This document shows, piece after piece, positions 1 to 7,397 of a DNA stretch of 20,106 bases; the stretch's first letter is position 1; each line of letters opens with the position of its first letter. The notes below the pieces were generated by a model, which saw only the letters and a list, made by a program, of their open reading frames with translations, made no database searches and was not told the DNA's origin. Both the position numbers and the translations under genes were made by a program. Origin of the DNA: Methanobacteriota archaeon (GTDB lineage Archaea; Methanobacteriota; Methanobacteria; Methanobacteriales; Methanobacteriaceae); assembly GCA_023434825.1 (NCBI GenBank), contig JAEYSH010000173.1, forward strand, positions 1-20,106. The letters are read 5' to 3'.

Positions 1-1306
1 CTTTAACATAGCCCCCAATATAGCTTTTACCTCTTCTTTTTGAATATTCGTATTGTGAAGGTTTATTGGGCACTAATTCTCCATATATGTAGGCTTTCCT
101 TATTAGGAACCATTCTACCATCTGGCCTGAGGCCATTCTACTTACATCAGATAGAGGTTGACCAATGATTCTTGTAAGTTCTCTATTAATTGGGAGCATT
201 TTTTCTCCGATTTTGTAAGCAGCTATTGCATCATCCATTGAATATTCAAAGAGTTCATCAAGCATTTCGCCGCCAGAGTCCCAGTATTTCCATATTTCAT
301 CCCCTTCGATGTCTTCTTTTTGCTCATCAAAGAGTTCCAGGTAAACACGCTCCAATGTGTATCTATCAAGGGTTAAATGTCTTCTCATGATTGGATAAAG
401 GTCGACGTGAATTCTTCCACGTATAACGGCTGCAGAAACAAATCCGCGCCTTAAAAATTTAAGATCAGTACCATCAAGCCCTAATTTCATTGGTATTTTA
501 AGTATTTTGGCCCTATCGTCCATATATTTAAAATCAAAGTTATCTGAATTGTAACCCATTATAACATCGGGATTTTCAGTATTTACTATTTCTATAAACC
601 TTGATATCATCTCTTTTTCGTCTTTAAGAGTTTCAACATATTCTAGGGAAGATTCTTTGGTTGAAAGTACCTTAGAAAGTCCAAAATTACCGGCAAGGCT
701 GATCATGATGATTTCATCAGTTTTAGCATCGGGCATTCCTTTAGGGTTTCTAACTTCAATATCAAAACTCATTACTTTTAAAGGGTGAATTTTTCCATCT
801 TTTTGTTTCGGTTTTCCCTCAATTTCAAAAATGGTTATATTTTCATTTGGATTAGTCATTCCGGGACATGAACGGTTTTCTATGCATTTTCCTTTTACTT
901 CTACTTCACCCATTGGGAAGAGTGCGTTATCCATTAAATATCTTCTGTAAAAAGGAATATCATGCTCTCTAATGTCATATACTTCGCTTAAATTCAGTAT
1001 TTTTTCTCTAAGTTTAGGGACATCTTGGGGGTGTTTTAAAACTACTTCCAGAAGTTCTATTTCTTCTCCAAGGTCTTTTCTGGTAATAATTTTAACTTCA
1101 GACACTTCAAGGCTTTTAAGCTGTTTAATACACTTTTCCATGTCATCTTTAGGTATTACATAGATATAGGGCCTGAAATGTCTATCTATGGCAATAATGG
1201 GGTTTTCTTCTTCCCCTCCAACTTCTTTTCCAAAGAGTCTAACCACGGGAAGACCATTATCAGTTACATAATCGATGTCTAAGAGGACTAATCCTTTTGT
1301 TTCCAT
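1..1306 (-). CDS. polB: Family B DNA polymerase, N-terminal part (runs off left edge)
   Basis: This is the replicative/repair family-B DNA polymerase with 3'-5' proofreading. About 435 residues are present and the C-terminal polymerase part lies outside the window. In order I see an N-terminal domain containing HPQDVP (about residues 92-97, the region of the archaeal uracil-sensing pocket) and IPFYRRYLMD. The exonuclease motifs follow: Exo I FDIEV (about 181-185), Exo II YNSDNFDF (about 252-259) and Exo III YSMDDA (about 355-360). Last comes YIGGYV, the Y-GG-hinge between exonuclease and polymerase domains, right at the edge. The start is ATG at 1304-1306, with a TATA box about 55 bases upstream. 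Between the N-terminal and exonuclease domains there is a short stretch with two Cys (CIENRSC). In Methanothermobacter the PolB polymerase is split into two genes; the window ends before this can be judged here. Confidence 0.97.
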   Translation of the reverse strand, partial: METKGLVLLDIDYVTDNGLPVVRLFGKEVGGEEENPIIAIDRHFRPYIYVIPKDDMEKCIKQLKSLEVSEVKIITRKDLGEEIELLEVVLKHPQDVPKLREKILNLSEVYDIREHDIPFYRRYLMDNALFPMGEVEVKGKCIENRSCPGMTNPNENITIFEIEGKPKQKDGKIHPLKVMSFDIEVRNPKGMPDAKTDEIIMISLAGNFGLSKVLSTKESSLEYVETLKDEKEMISRFIEIVNTENPDVIMGYNSDNFDFKYMDDRAKILKIPMKLGLDGTDLKFLRRGFVSAAVIRGRIHVDLYPIMRRHLTLDRYTLERVYLELFDEQKEDIEGDEIWKYWDSGGEMLDELFEYSMDDAIAAYKIGEKMLPINRELTRIIGQPLSDVSRMASGQMVEWFLIRKAYIYGELVPNKPSQYEYSKRRGKSYIGGYVK

Positions 1307-1359
1307 GAAAATGTATTTATTATATCCATATAATATAAGTTTTGAAGGAAAATATAACT

Positions 1360-1367
1360 TTTTATAA
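1360..1367 (-). promoter_or_regulatory. TATA box of DNA polymerase gene
   Basis: The minus strand reads GGAATCTTATAAAAAG, a BRE-like purine stretch followed by TTATAAAA, about 55 bases upstream of the polB ATG. With the usual archaeal spacing of about 25 bases to the transcript start, the leader would be roughly 30 nt. Inferred from sequence only. Confidence 0.5.
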
Positions 1368-1480
1368 GATTCCTTTTTTAAAATAAATGTTTAATAAAGA
1401 TTATACTATGTTCAAAATAAGTTTAATTCAATTATTTTAAAAATAAAGTAAAAATAGGGGATTAAAATTTTAATTTCTGT

Positions 1481-1786
1481 TTATTCTCTAGGTCTGGATT
1501 CTCCTCTTGCACAGAAATATCCTCCAGGTTCTTCTGCGCCTAAATTGTATTCTTTCCACACTTCGCATTTACCACACTGGCATGGTTGTTTTGGATCAAG
1601 ATCATTACAGATAGATGTTCCGGTTCCACAATATACTCCGGGGGAACGTTTTGGGTCTCGAGGAATGCCTCCAGCTTCCTGTATTTTGTTTAATTCAGTT
1701 CTTACACACGGGCTTGCCACCTGAACTGGACATTCAGGGCAAAGACATCTTTCAATATTTTTAGCTATAAATTCTACTTTGGCCAT
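1481..1786 (-). CDS. DUF2769-type Cys-rich small protein
   Basis: This is a 101-residue soluble protein with ten cysteines: 14, 16, 19, 27, 53, 60, 69, 71, 74 and 92. They are arranged as CLCPEC, CQCGKC and single Cys, a pattern suited to binding Zn or an iron-sulfur cluster. It matches my memory of the DUF2769 family, which is frequent in methanogens and has no established function. The start ATG has GGAG 8 bases upstream and a TATA-like CTTATAAT about 40 bases upstream. It is transcribed alone, divergently from the acetyltransferase. Family assignment is by recognition, not search. Confidence 0.8.
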   Translation of the reverse strand: MAKVEFIAKNIERCLCPECPVQVASPCVRTELNKIQEAGGIPRDPKRSPGVYCGTGTSICNDLDPKQPCQCGKCEVWKEYNLGAEEPGGYFCARGESRPRE

Positions 1787-1881
1787 AGATTCATCTCCAA
1801 TTTTTAGTATGTATTAATAAGTTCATTATAAGTAATAAATTTCAACAGTTTGTATAACAATCTTTCAAATAATAAAATATT

Positions 1882-1896
1882 TTAAATGGTCTAGAA
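1882..1896. repeat. 15-base repeat, copy 1
   Basis: TTAAATGGTCTAGAA occurs here and again at 17012-17026. Both copies lie in divergent intergenic regions, 101 and 137 bases upstream of the chosen plus-strand starts (1983 and 17149). Role unknown; chance similarity in AT-rich DNA cannot be excluded. Confidence 0.35.
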
Positions 1897-1982
1897 AAAT
1901 TGATTAGAGATTCCTAAATAAATTTAGTAATATATGATGATTGACTTAATTAGTATTTTAATTGGGTTTAAAGGAGCATAAG

Positions 1983-2588
1983 ATGAACCTCATAAAGCTT
2001 GATATCAATAAACATGATTTAAATAAAGTTTCAGAGCTTATTTACGAAACAGATGCAGATACATTTAATTTTTACTTTCATAATAAAGAAATAGCTTCTA
2101 ATAAGATTTTTGAACTACTGAAAGCAGGAAAAAACACCTTGGGATTTGAAAACATTTACATAATAACTGAAAATAATGAAAATGATGTATTAGGAATATT
2201 GGTTGCAGTTAAAGGTAATGATTCCAGTTTAATTAAGGATATAAAGGCAAATTTTAAAATTTTAAATCTTTTGGATGCTTTAAAGTTCAGCATTTTTAAC
2301 TTTGTAGATTCACTTATCCTTGCAAAACTGGAAGATAATGATATTTATTTAGCTTCTGTAGCCGTTGATGATAGGTGCAGAGGTAAAGGAATGGGAACTT
2401 TTATTTTAGAAAAATCTATGGAACTTGCAAGGGATTTAGGATGTAAAAAAGTAGTTCTTGATGTTGATTTAAAAAATGAAGGTGCTTTAAGGCTATATGA
2501 AAGATTTGGATTTAAAATATTCAATAAAAAGAGCATACCTTGGTTTGGTGGAGAAAAAGGAGTATACAATATGGAATACGTTTTATAA
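1983..2588 (+). CDS. GNAT family N-acetyltransferase
   Basis: This is a predicted acetyl-CoA-dependent N-acetyltransferase of about 201 residues. The C-terminal half holds the GNAT core. Motif A is VAVDDRCRGKGMGTFIL, with the R-x-x-G-x-G pyrophosphate loop. Then come VVLDVDLKNEGALRLYERFGF (motif B with the typical N-A-LYE-GF) and a final GVYNMEY strand. The N-terminal half is less conserved and presumably shapes the acceptor site; the substrate is unknown. I chose ATG at 1983 because AAGGAG lies 6 bases ahead. A TTG at 1962 in the same frame would add 7 residues but lies upstream of that site. The gene stands alone. Confidence 0.88.
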   Translation: MNLIKLDINKHDLNKVSELIYETDADTFNFYFHNKEIASNKIFELLKAGKNTLGFENIYIITENNENDVLGILVAVKGNDSSLIKDIKANFKILNLLDALKFSIFNFVDSLILAKLEDNDIYLASVAVDDRCRGKGMGTFILEKSMELARDLGCKKVVLDVDLKNEGALRLYERFGFKIFNKKSIPWFGGEKGVYNMEYVL

Positions 2589-2605
2589 TCATTTTTTTAT
2601 GATTA
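2586..2605 (+). terminator. Stem-loop over the acetyltransferase stop codon
   Basis: TAATCAT (2586-2592) and ATGATTA (2599-2605) form a 7-bp inverted repeat around a T6 loop, overlapping the TAA stop. It could end transcription or protect the 3' end. The stem is AT-rich, so support is modest. Confidence 0.4.
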
Positions 2606-2715
2606 AACTAATTTTAGGAATTTTAAATAAGAATATAATTATTATTTTACTTTTAAATTAAATTTAAACATATAATTTAATTTTTTGTTTTGGTGTTTAT
2701 GATCTACACTAAAAC

Positions 2716-2748
2716 TTTATATAGTACCTTGCAATATACAGTACCTTG
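2716..2748 (+). promoter_or_regulatory. padR promoter with tandem operator
   Basis: A TATA box TTTATATA (2716-2723) runs straight into AGTACCTTG (2723-2731), repeated exactly at 2740-2748, 17 bp apart. Each copy is the left half of an imperfect dyad centred on TTG/CAA: after copy 1 comes CAATATAC, after copy 2 TAAGATG. The ATG of padR is at 2766, so the repeats lie between the TATA box and the likely transcript start. A protein bound there would block initiation, consistent with PadR autorepression. This is inferred from position and symmetry. Confidence 0.6.
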
Positions 2749-2765
2749 TAAGATGTAGTGATATT

Positions 2766-3080
2766 ATGAACACACAATTTAAGAAGGGAGTACTGGAACT
2801 TTGTGTTTTAGCGCTTCTTGACAGAAAGGACTGTTATGGTTACGAAATGGTCGATGAAATATCAAAAATGATTTCAATTTCTGAAGGAACAATTTATCCT
2901 CTTCTTAAAAGATTAAAGAAAGAGGAATTAGTAACTTCTTATTTAAAAGAATCTCAGGACGGTCCCCCAAGAAAATATTATCAACTTACAAGCTTGGGAA
3001 AGGAAAGAAAGGAAGAAATGGTTGCAGAATGGGATGAATTTTCAAAAGGAGTTAATAAATTACTGAATTTAGATGATTAA
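2766..3080 (+). CDS. PadR family transcriptional regulator
   Basis: This is a 104-residue winged-helix repressor. It has the PadR N-terminal signature KGVLELCVLALLDRKDCYGYEM (residues about 7-28), recognition-helix region SEGTIYPLLKRLKKEELV (about 39-56) and wing DGPPRKYYQLTSLG (about 65-78). A short C-terminal helix should mediate dimerisation. PadR proteins with this layout often repress themselves plus a linked membrane protein. That fits the operator-like repeats upstream and the DUF1700 gene 11 bases downstream, preceded by AAGGAGG. The ligand or signal is not evident. Confidence 0.93.
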   Translation: MNTQFKKGVLELCVLALLDRKDCYGYEMVDEISKMISISEGTIYPLLKRLKKEELVTSYLKESQDGPPRKYYQLTSLGKERKEEMVAEWDEFSKGVNKLLNLDD

Positions 3081-3091
3081 GGAGGCTAATA

Positions 3092-3697
3092 ATGAATAGG
3101 GAGGAATATCTAAAAAATCTCAATAAATTAATTAAGAATTTGCCTAAAGAAGAAAGAGAAGATATAATTTCAGATTATGAGGAACATTTCATTATAGGCT
3201 TGGAAAAAGGCCGAAGTGAAGAAGAAATTTCAAAAGCACTGGGAGATCCAAAAGCAGTTGCAAAGCAGATTAAAGCAGATTATAAAGTTAAAAAAGCAGA
3301 AGATAAACCCTCTCCAAGTACTATAATTGAAGCAGTACTTGCAGTGGCGGGATTAAGTCTTTTAAACATAGTATTTATTGCAATTCCCGCTTTAATAGTT
3401 GCAGTAATAATACTGAGCTTAGTTGTTACTGGACTTTCTGTTATTTTTGCAGGGATTTTAACAATGCTATCTCCTATATTAGAGCCAATCATTCCACAGT
3501 ATATCCATTTACCTGTTAGGGGCGGAATTTTTGGCACTTTTCTAACAGTAGTAGGTGGTTTTGGTATAACAGTTATGGGCACATTTTTCGTGATTATTAT
3601 GGGATATGTGGCAAACTGGTTCTATAAATTTGTAATAAAACATTTAAAATCAAATTTAGATGATATAAAAGAAAAATCAGCGGTTTTAAATAAATAG
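3092..3697 (+). CDS. DUF1700 (HAAS domain) membrane protein
   Basis: This is a 201-residue protein. Residues 1-66 form the helical HAAS/DUF1700 signature: MNREEYLKNLNKLIKNLP, then DIISDYEEHF, then EEEISKALGDPKAVAKQI. From about residue 75 come three or four hydrophobic helices, followed by a lysine-rich cytoplasmic end. Genes of this family commonly follow padR, and here an AAGGAGG site precedes the ATG. The pair is thought to act in envelope-linked regulation; the molecular role is not settled. It ends on TAG touching the next reading frame, so all three genes are probably one transcript. Confidence 0.88.
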   Translation: MNREEYLKNLNKLIKNLPKEEREDIISDYEEHFIIGLEKGRSEEEISKALGDPKAVAKQIKADYKVKKAEDKPSPSTIIEAVLAVAGLSLLNIVFIAIPALIVAVIILSLVVTGLSVIFAGILTMLSPILEPIIPQYIHLPVRGGIFGTFLTVVGGFGITVMGTFFVIIMGYVANWFYKFVIKHLKSNLDDIKEKSAVLNK

Positions 3698-3711
3698 TGG
3701 GTAGGATTTTA

Positions 3712-4002
3712 ATGAATAAATTTCTTTGGGGATTGTTAGCAGGTACAAAAGGCGGATATAATCGCGCTAGAATAATGGATGAGCTGAAACATAGGCCATA
3801 TAATGTCAATCAACTGGCGGAAAGGCTTGAGCTTGATTATAAGACAGTCAGGCATCATATTGATGTTCTGGAAGAAAATAAAGTAATTACATCAACTGGA
3901 AAGAGATATGGTACATTATATTTCCTTTCAGATGAAATGGAAAATAATTATGACACTTTTCTTGAAATTTGGGGAGAATTTAGTCAAGAATACAGTAAAT
4001 AA
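3712..4002 (+). CDS. Winged-helix DNA-binding protein (ArsR-like)
   Basis: This is a small regulator of about 96 residues. The HTH is ARIMDELKHRPYNVNQLAERL, followed by recognition helix LDYKTVRHHIDVLEENKVI and a wing (GKRYGTLYFLSD). It resembles archaeal one-domain winged-helix proteins that pair an N-terminal hydrophobic helix (FLWGLLAG) with an ArsR-type fold. I chose ATG 3712; a GTG at 3697 overlapping the previous stop by one base would add five residues. It is the last gene of the padR operon, so two regulators flank one membrane protein. The target is unknown; the ABC operon downstream is a candidate by proximity only. Confidence 0.82.
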   Translation: MNKFLWGLLAGTKGGYNRARIMDELKHRPYNVNQLAERLELDYKTVRHHIDVLEENKVITSTGKRYGTLYFLSDEMENNYDTFLEIWGEFSQEYSK

Positions 4003-4300
4003 CTATTGAACATTTATTTTACTCAATTAATCCCCAATAACTACCCCTATTATTTATTCTATTTTTTGTCTATTTTTTAGTTTTAATAAAAATCTAAAAC
4101 CAAACATAAATTAACTTATTGTAATTTGTTTTCTCTTTAATACGCCATCTCATTGGATTTTTTTTTTTTAATTTCATTTATTTATGATCTTCATTGAATT
4201 TGGGTGTAAATTGGAGGCAACTTAGAGGGAATTTAGCGTAAATAAAGACTTAATTTTGACTTAATCTTGGAAAAAGTATTTTTAAGTATCCTAACAACTG
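4003..4300. other. Non-coding AT-rich spacer before ABC operon
   Basis: No reading frame with a credible start and ribosome site is seen. The stretch holds T-rich termination tracts (4062-4078 and a T12 run at 4158-4169) and otherwise featureless AT-rich DNA leading to the ABC promoter. Confidence 0.6.
4062..4078 (+). terminator. Poly-T terminator of padR operon
   Basis: Two T6 runs (4062-4067 and 4073-4078) lie about 60 bases after the stop of the winged-helix gene. T-rich tracts without a hairpin are a usual archaeal termination signal. A T12 run at 4158-4169 could be a backup. Confidence 0.45.
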
Positions 4301-4308
4301 TATAAATA
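4301..4308 (+). promoter_or_regulatory. Candidate TATA box of ABC export operon
   Basis: TATAAATA lies 129 bases before the first ABC permease ATG. A start about 25 bases downstream would give a leader of roughly 100 nt containing the hairpin at 4360-4395. Positional inference. Confidence 0.4.
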
Positions 4309-4359
4309 AGCGATATCTTAATGATTGTAATTAAAATTGTTAAGATGGCTCTAAATTTA

Positions 4360-4395
4360 AAAGCTCAAATAGGTTCCAGTTGGGAATTGAGCTTT
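4360..4395 (+). promoter_or_regulatory. Leader hairpin upstream of ABC operon
   Basis: AAAGCTCAA (4360-4368) pairs perfectly with TTGAGCTTT (4387-4395). Inside, TTCC (4374-4377) pairs with GGAA (4383-4386), giving a 13-bp stem with a 5-nt bulge and 5-nt loop, 41 bases before the ATG. It could be an RNA leader element or a repressor-binding dyad. Confidence 0.5.
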
Positions 4396-4436
4396 CTAAA
4401 ATTTGAATGAATTGAAAATTATATGGAGATATTAAA

Positions 4437-5543
4437 ATGTCATTTTCTGGATTAGTATTAAAAAATCCCTTCAGAAACAAAACTCGAATGGCTTTAGCAG
4501 TAATTGGAATAGCCATTGGAATAGCAACAATTGTTGCACTGGGTATGGTGACTGAAGGACTAAAGGTAAGTCTTGAAGAACAATTAAAGGCAGGAGGCGC
4601 TGATTTTGTTGTTATGAAAAATACAAGCTCAGGATCAGAGTCTGCAACTATTAAACAAAATCGTGTGGATGAAATTTCAAAAATGAGTGGAATCAAGCAA
4701 GCTGCAGGTATTTTAACCAGCAGCCGAATGATAGGCGAAACTCAGTTAGGTCTCGTTGGATTAAATCAAAGAGATCTGAATATGATGGGCGCTAAAATCA
4801 CCCAGGGAACCCCTTACGCTGATGATAAAAATGAAATAATTCTTGGAAAATTAGCAGCTGAAAAGCTTAAAAAGAAAGTTGGGGACACCGTAATCCTAAA
4901 AGGTGATAAATATGTGATTACTGGAATATTTGAAACTGGAAACAAAGAAATAGACACTTCAGGTGTTCTGCCGCTTTCAAAACTCCAAAAAATGGATGAA
5001 AATGAAAATAAGGTCCATTTCATTTACGTTAAAGTCAATAATAACGCTGATGTTAAAGCGGCCTCTAAAGAGGTAGAAAAAGCCTACCCTGGAGAATTAA
5101 CAACAATCGCATCACTGGAAGATTTCCAAAGAGCTAACGATGGGCTAAGTACAGTTGAAACAGCATCAATGGCTATTTCTCTTCTTGCAATTGTAATTGG
5201 TGGAATAGGTATTATAAACACCATGATTATGTCTGTATTCGAGCGAACTCGTGAAATTGGAGTTTTAAAAGCTGTAGGGTGGAAAAGTAGAAGAATATTA
5301 GGTATGATACTTGGAGAATCCATAGTTTTAACATTTATTGCAGGACTTGTAGGGATTATACTTGGAATAATTGGTATTGAAGCAATAATAACGCTTACAG
5401 ATACTGCAATGGTCTTAACATTTACTCCTGCTTTAGCTTTAAAAGCGCTTGGTATTGCTGTAATTGTGGGAATTATTGGTGGATTTTACCCGGCATATCG
5501 GGCAAGTAAATTAGCACCAACGGAGGCACTGCGCTATGAATAA
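4437..5543 (+). CDS. ABC transporter permease, MacB/FtsX type (module 1)
   Basis: This is a 368-residue integral membrane subunit of an export-type or mechanotransmission ABC system. Layout: an N-terminal cytoplasmic lead (LKNPFRNKTRMALAVIGIAI), TM1 about residues 19-39, then a large extracytoplasmic MacB-core domain to about residue 235. A FtsX-like core follows with three TM helices (about 240-265, 285-320, 335-355). The ATPase-coupling segment IINTMIMSVFERTREIGVLK (about 260-279) is clear. It ends YPAYRASKLAPTEALRYE. TATGGAGATATTAAAATG gives a good ribosome site. The stop overlaps the next ATG by 8 bases, implying translational coupling to its ATPase. Such systems export lipids, peptides or antibiotics; the cargo is unknown. 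Confidence 0.92.
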   Translation: MSFSGLVLKNPFRNKTRMALAVIGIAIGIATIVALGMVTEGLKVSLEEQLKAGGADFVVMKNTSSGSESATIKQNRVDEISKMSGIKQAAGILTSSRMIGETQLGLVGLNQRDLNMMGAKITQGTPYADDKNEIILGKLAAEKLKKKVGDTVILKGDKYVITGIFETGNKEIDTSGVLPLSKLQKMDENENKVHFIYVKVNNNADVKAASKEVEKAYPGELTTIASLEDFQRANDGLSTVETASMAISLLAIVIGGIGIINTMIMSVFERTREIGVLKAVGWKSRRILGMILGESIVLTFIAGLVGIILGIIGIEAIITLTDTAMVLTFTPALALKALGIAVIVGIIGGFYPAYRASKLAPTEALRYE

Positions 5544-6270
5544 TCTTGAAAATGTAATGGCTAACGAATTAGAAGTAAAATATGAAAAAAATCCCGCAGA
5601 GGATATTAAAAACATTATTGAGTTAAAAAATATCAAAAGAAGCTATGAAAACGGTAAAATAAAGGCTTTGGATGGAGTTAGTCTTGAAATAAAAAAAGGA
5701 GAATTTGTTTCTATTATTGGGCCATCCGGTTCAGGAAAATCAACTCTTCTTAATATGTTAGGTGCACTAGACCTTCCAGATGAAGGCGAAATTCATGCTG
5801 CAGGCTATAATCTAAATAAAACAAAAAATATTGACAAATTCCGCTCAAAAGAGATTGGATTTATCTTTCAGTTACACAACTTGATACCTAATTTGACAGT
5901 CCTGGAGAATATAGAGATCCCAATGTATGAAAGTCGCTTATCCTCCAAAAAAATGCATGAAAGGGCTCTAAAGCTTTTAGAATATGTGGGCCTTCAAGAA
6001 AAGGCAAATAGAAAGCCTACACAACTTTCTGGTGGGGAAAGACAAAGGGTAGCAATAGCCAGAGCTTTAGCCAACAATCCTTCCATAATTCTTGCTGATG
6101 AGCCAACGGGATCTCTCGACTCTAAGACAGGACAATTAATACTAAAGAGGCTTAAAGAAATTCACGAAAAGGAAAATGTGACATTAATCATGGTTACACA
6201 CGATATGGAGGTAGCTTCCATGGCTGAAAGAACAATTAAGGTTTTAGACGGGAGGATTGTAGATACATAA
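5536..6270 (+). CDS. ABC transporter ATP-binding protein, MacB/LolD type (module 1)
   Basis: This is a 244-residue nucleotide-binding subunit. Walker A is GPSGSGKST (about residues 63-71), the Q-loop is FIFQLHNLIPNL, the signature LSGGERQRVAIARAL, and Walker B with D-loop IILADEPTGSLD. The switch His is in MVTHD. It lies with its permease, whose TAA stop is inside this gene's first codons. It has an N-terminal extension of about 27 residues before the first core strand (IIELKNIKRSYENG) that the second ATPase of the operon lacks. All catalytic residues are intact, so it should hydrolyse ATP to drive the adjacent permease. Confidence 0.95.
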   Translation: MNNLENVMANELEVKYEKNPAEDIKNIIELKNIKRSYENGKIKALDGVSLEIKKGEFVSIIGPSGSGKSTLLNMLGALDLPDEGEIHAAGYNLNKTKNIDKFRSKEIGFIFQLHNLIPNLTVLENIEIPMYESRLSSKKMHERALKLLEYVGLQEKANRKPTQLSGGERQRVAIARALANNPSIILADEPTGSLDSKTGQLILKRLKEIHEKENVTLIMVTHDMEVASMAERTIKVLDGRIVDT

Positions 6271-6273
6271 TAA

Positions 6274-6322
6274 AAGGAAATTTTAATTCCTTATTCTCTA
6301 TTTTAGAGATTTAAATCTTTTT
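6274..6322 (+). promoter_or_regulatory. Palindrome cluster between the two ABC modules
   Basis: Three inverted repeats follow one another: AAGGAA/TTCCTT (6274-6292), TCTCTA/TAGAGA around TTT (6295-6309), and the perfect AGATTTAAATCT (6307-6318) running into T5. The second and third share three bases, so their hairpins are mutually exclusive. The last looks like a weak terminator. The element could tune expression of module 2 relative to module 1, or mark an RNA processing site. Confidence 0.45.
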
Positions 6323-6344
6323 AATAATAATTTAAGGTGAAATA

Positions 6345-7397
6345 ATGGATCTTTATAAATTAGCATTTAATAATATTCGCAGAAAAAAATTAAGGAGTCC
6401 ATTGACAACGCTGGGAATAATAATAGGAGTTGCAACAATTGTAGTGCTTTTAGGAATGGCATCAGGAGCAACATCTGAGGTTCAGGCAGAAACCAGTGCA
6501 TATATGTATGATGTGGCCATAATACCTGCATCAACAAGTGGAACTCTTTTAATGGATGCCCAAACGATTTCAAAAATTAGAAATTACCCCGGACTTCATG
6601 ATTTTCGTGAAGTAACCATTTTTAATGAAAATATAAATGGAACCAGAGTTAACTATGAGGGAACCAATGACTGGAAGAAAATTAAGATAAAAAGCGGAAC
6701 ACCGGGAGTTGTAGTTAATCAGGCACTAGCAGATAAGTTTGGATATACTGTAGGCAGCAAAATAAAGGTTAAAAATCAGGAATTAACTGTTACAGGAATA
6801 TCTACAGGAGAAGGAGCAATTTACGTTTATCTAAATCAGGATACTGCAAAGCAGTTGACAGATAATAAAGTAAGCGCTATTTATGCCAGAGCCGACGGAG
6901 ATCCAAAAGCGTTTGCTGATGGCATAGAAAAACAGTTAACTGGTGTTTCAGTTGATACTAAATCCGAAAAGGTAGCTAAAGTTCAGGAAATGAACAATCA
7001 GGCAATGATGTTTATAGGGTTAATTGCAAGTATTGCACTCATTGTTGGGATTATAAGCGTAGTAAACACCATGTTAATCAGTGTTATGGAAAGAACAAGA
7101 GAATTAGGAGTATTAAAAGCTATAGGATTTACAAACTGGGAAATTAAAGGTAGTATTCTCTTTGAATCAGGATTATTAGGTTTCATTGGGGCAATTGCAG
7201 GAGTTATGCTGGGTATAATAGGTATTGTAATTATTGCGAGCATGCTTCACTTTACAGAATCAATTTCTGGAATGATGCCTTTATGGTTGATTGGAGGAGT
7301 AATTATAGGTGCTACTGTTTTGAGTATCCTTGCGGGGTTATATCCAGCAATGAGAGCTTCAAAATTAAATGTTGTGGAGGCTTTAAGATATGACTGA
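6345..7397 (+). CDS. ABC transporter permease, MacB/FtsX type (module 2)
   Basis: This is a 350-residue paralogue of the first permease in the same topology: TM1 (TTLGIIIGVATIVVLLGMA), an extracytoplasmic domain to about residue 215, then three TM helices. The coupling segment VVNTMLISVMERTRELGVLK closely matches module 1. It ends YPAMRASKLNVVEALRYD. AGGTGA lies 6 bases before the ATG. It again overlaps the following ATPase by 8 bases. The two permeases could pair as a heterodimer or serve two separate exporters under one promoter; the sequence does not decide. Confidence 0.92.
   Translation: MDLYKLAFNNIRRKKLRSPLTTLGIIIGVATIVVLLGMASGATSEVQAETSAYMYDVAIIPASTSGTLLMDAQTISKIRNYPGLHDFREVTIFNENINGTRVNYEGTNDWKKIKIKSGTPGVVVNQALADKFGYTVGSKIKVKNQELTVTGISTGEGAIYVYLNQDTAKQLTDNKVSAIYARADGDPKAFADGIEKQLTGVSVDTKSEKVAKVQEMNNQAMMFIGLIASIALIVGIISVVNTMLISVMERTRELGVLKAIGFTNWEIKGSILFESGLLGFIGAIAGVMLGIIGIVIIASMLHFTESISGMMPLWLIGGVIIGATVLSILAGLYPAMRASKLNVVEALRYD

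Noticed and set aside
1962..1982. TTG start of the first acetyltransferase at 1962.
   Set aside because: It lies upstream of the AAGGAG site that fits ATG 1983 with ideal spacing.
3280..3809. Minus-strand open frames opposite the DUF1700 and winged-helix genes.
   Set aside because: Low-complexity translations with no motif, fully opposite well-supported genes.
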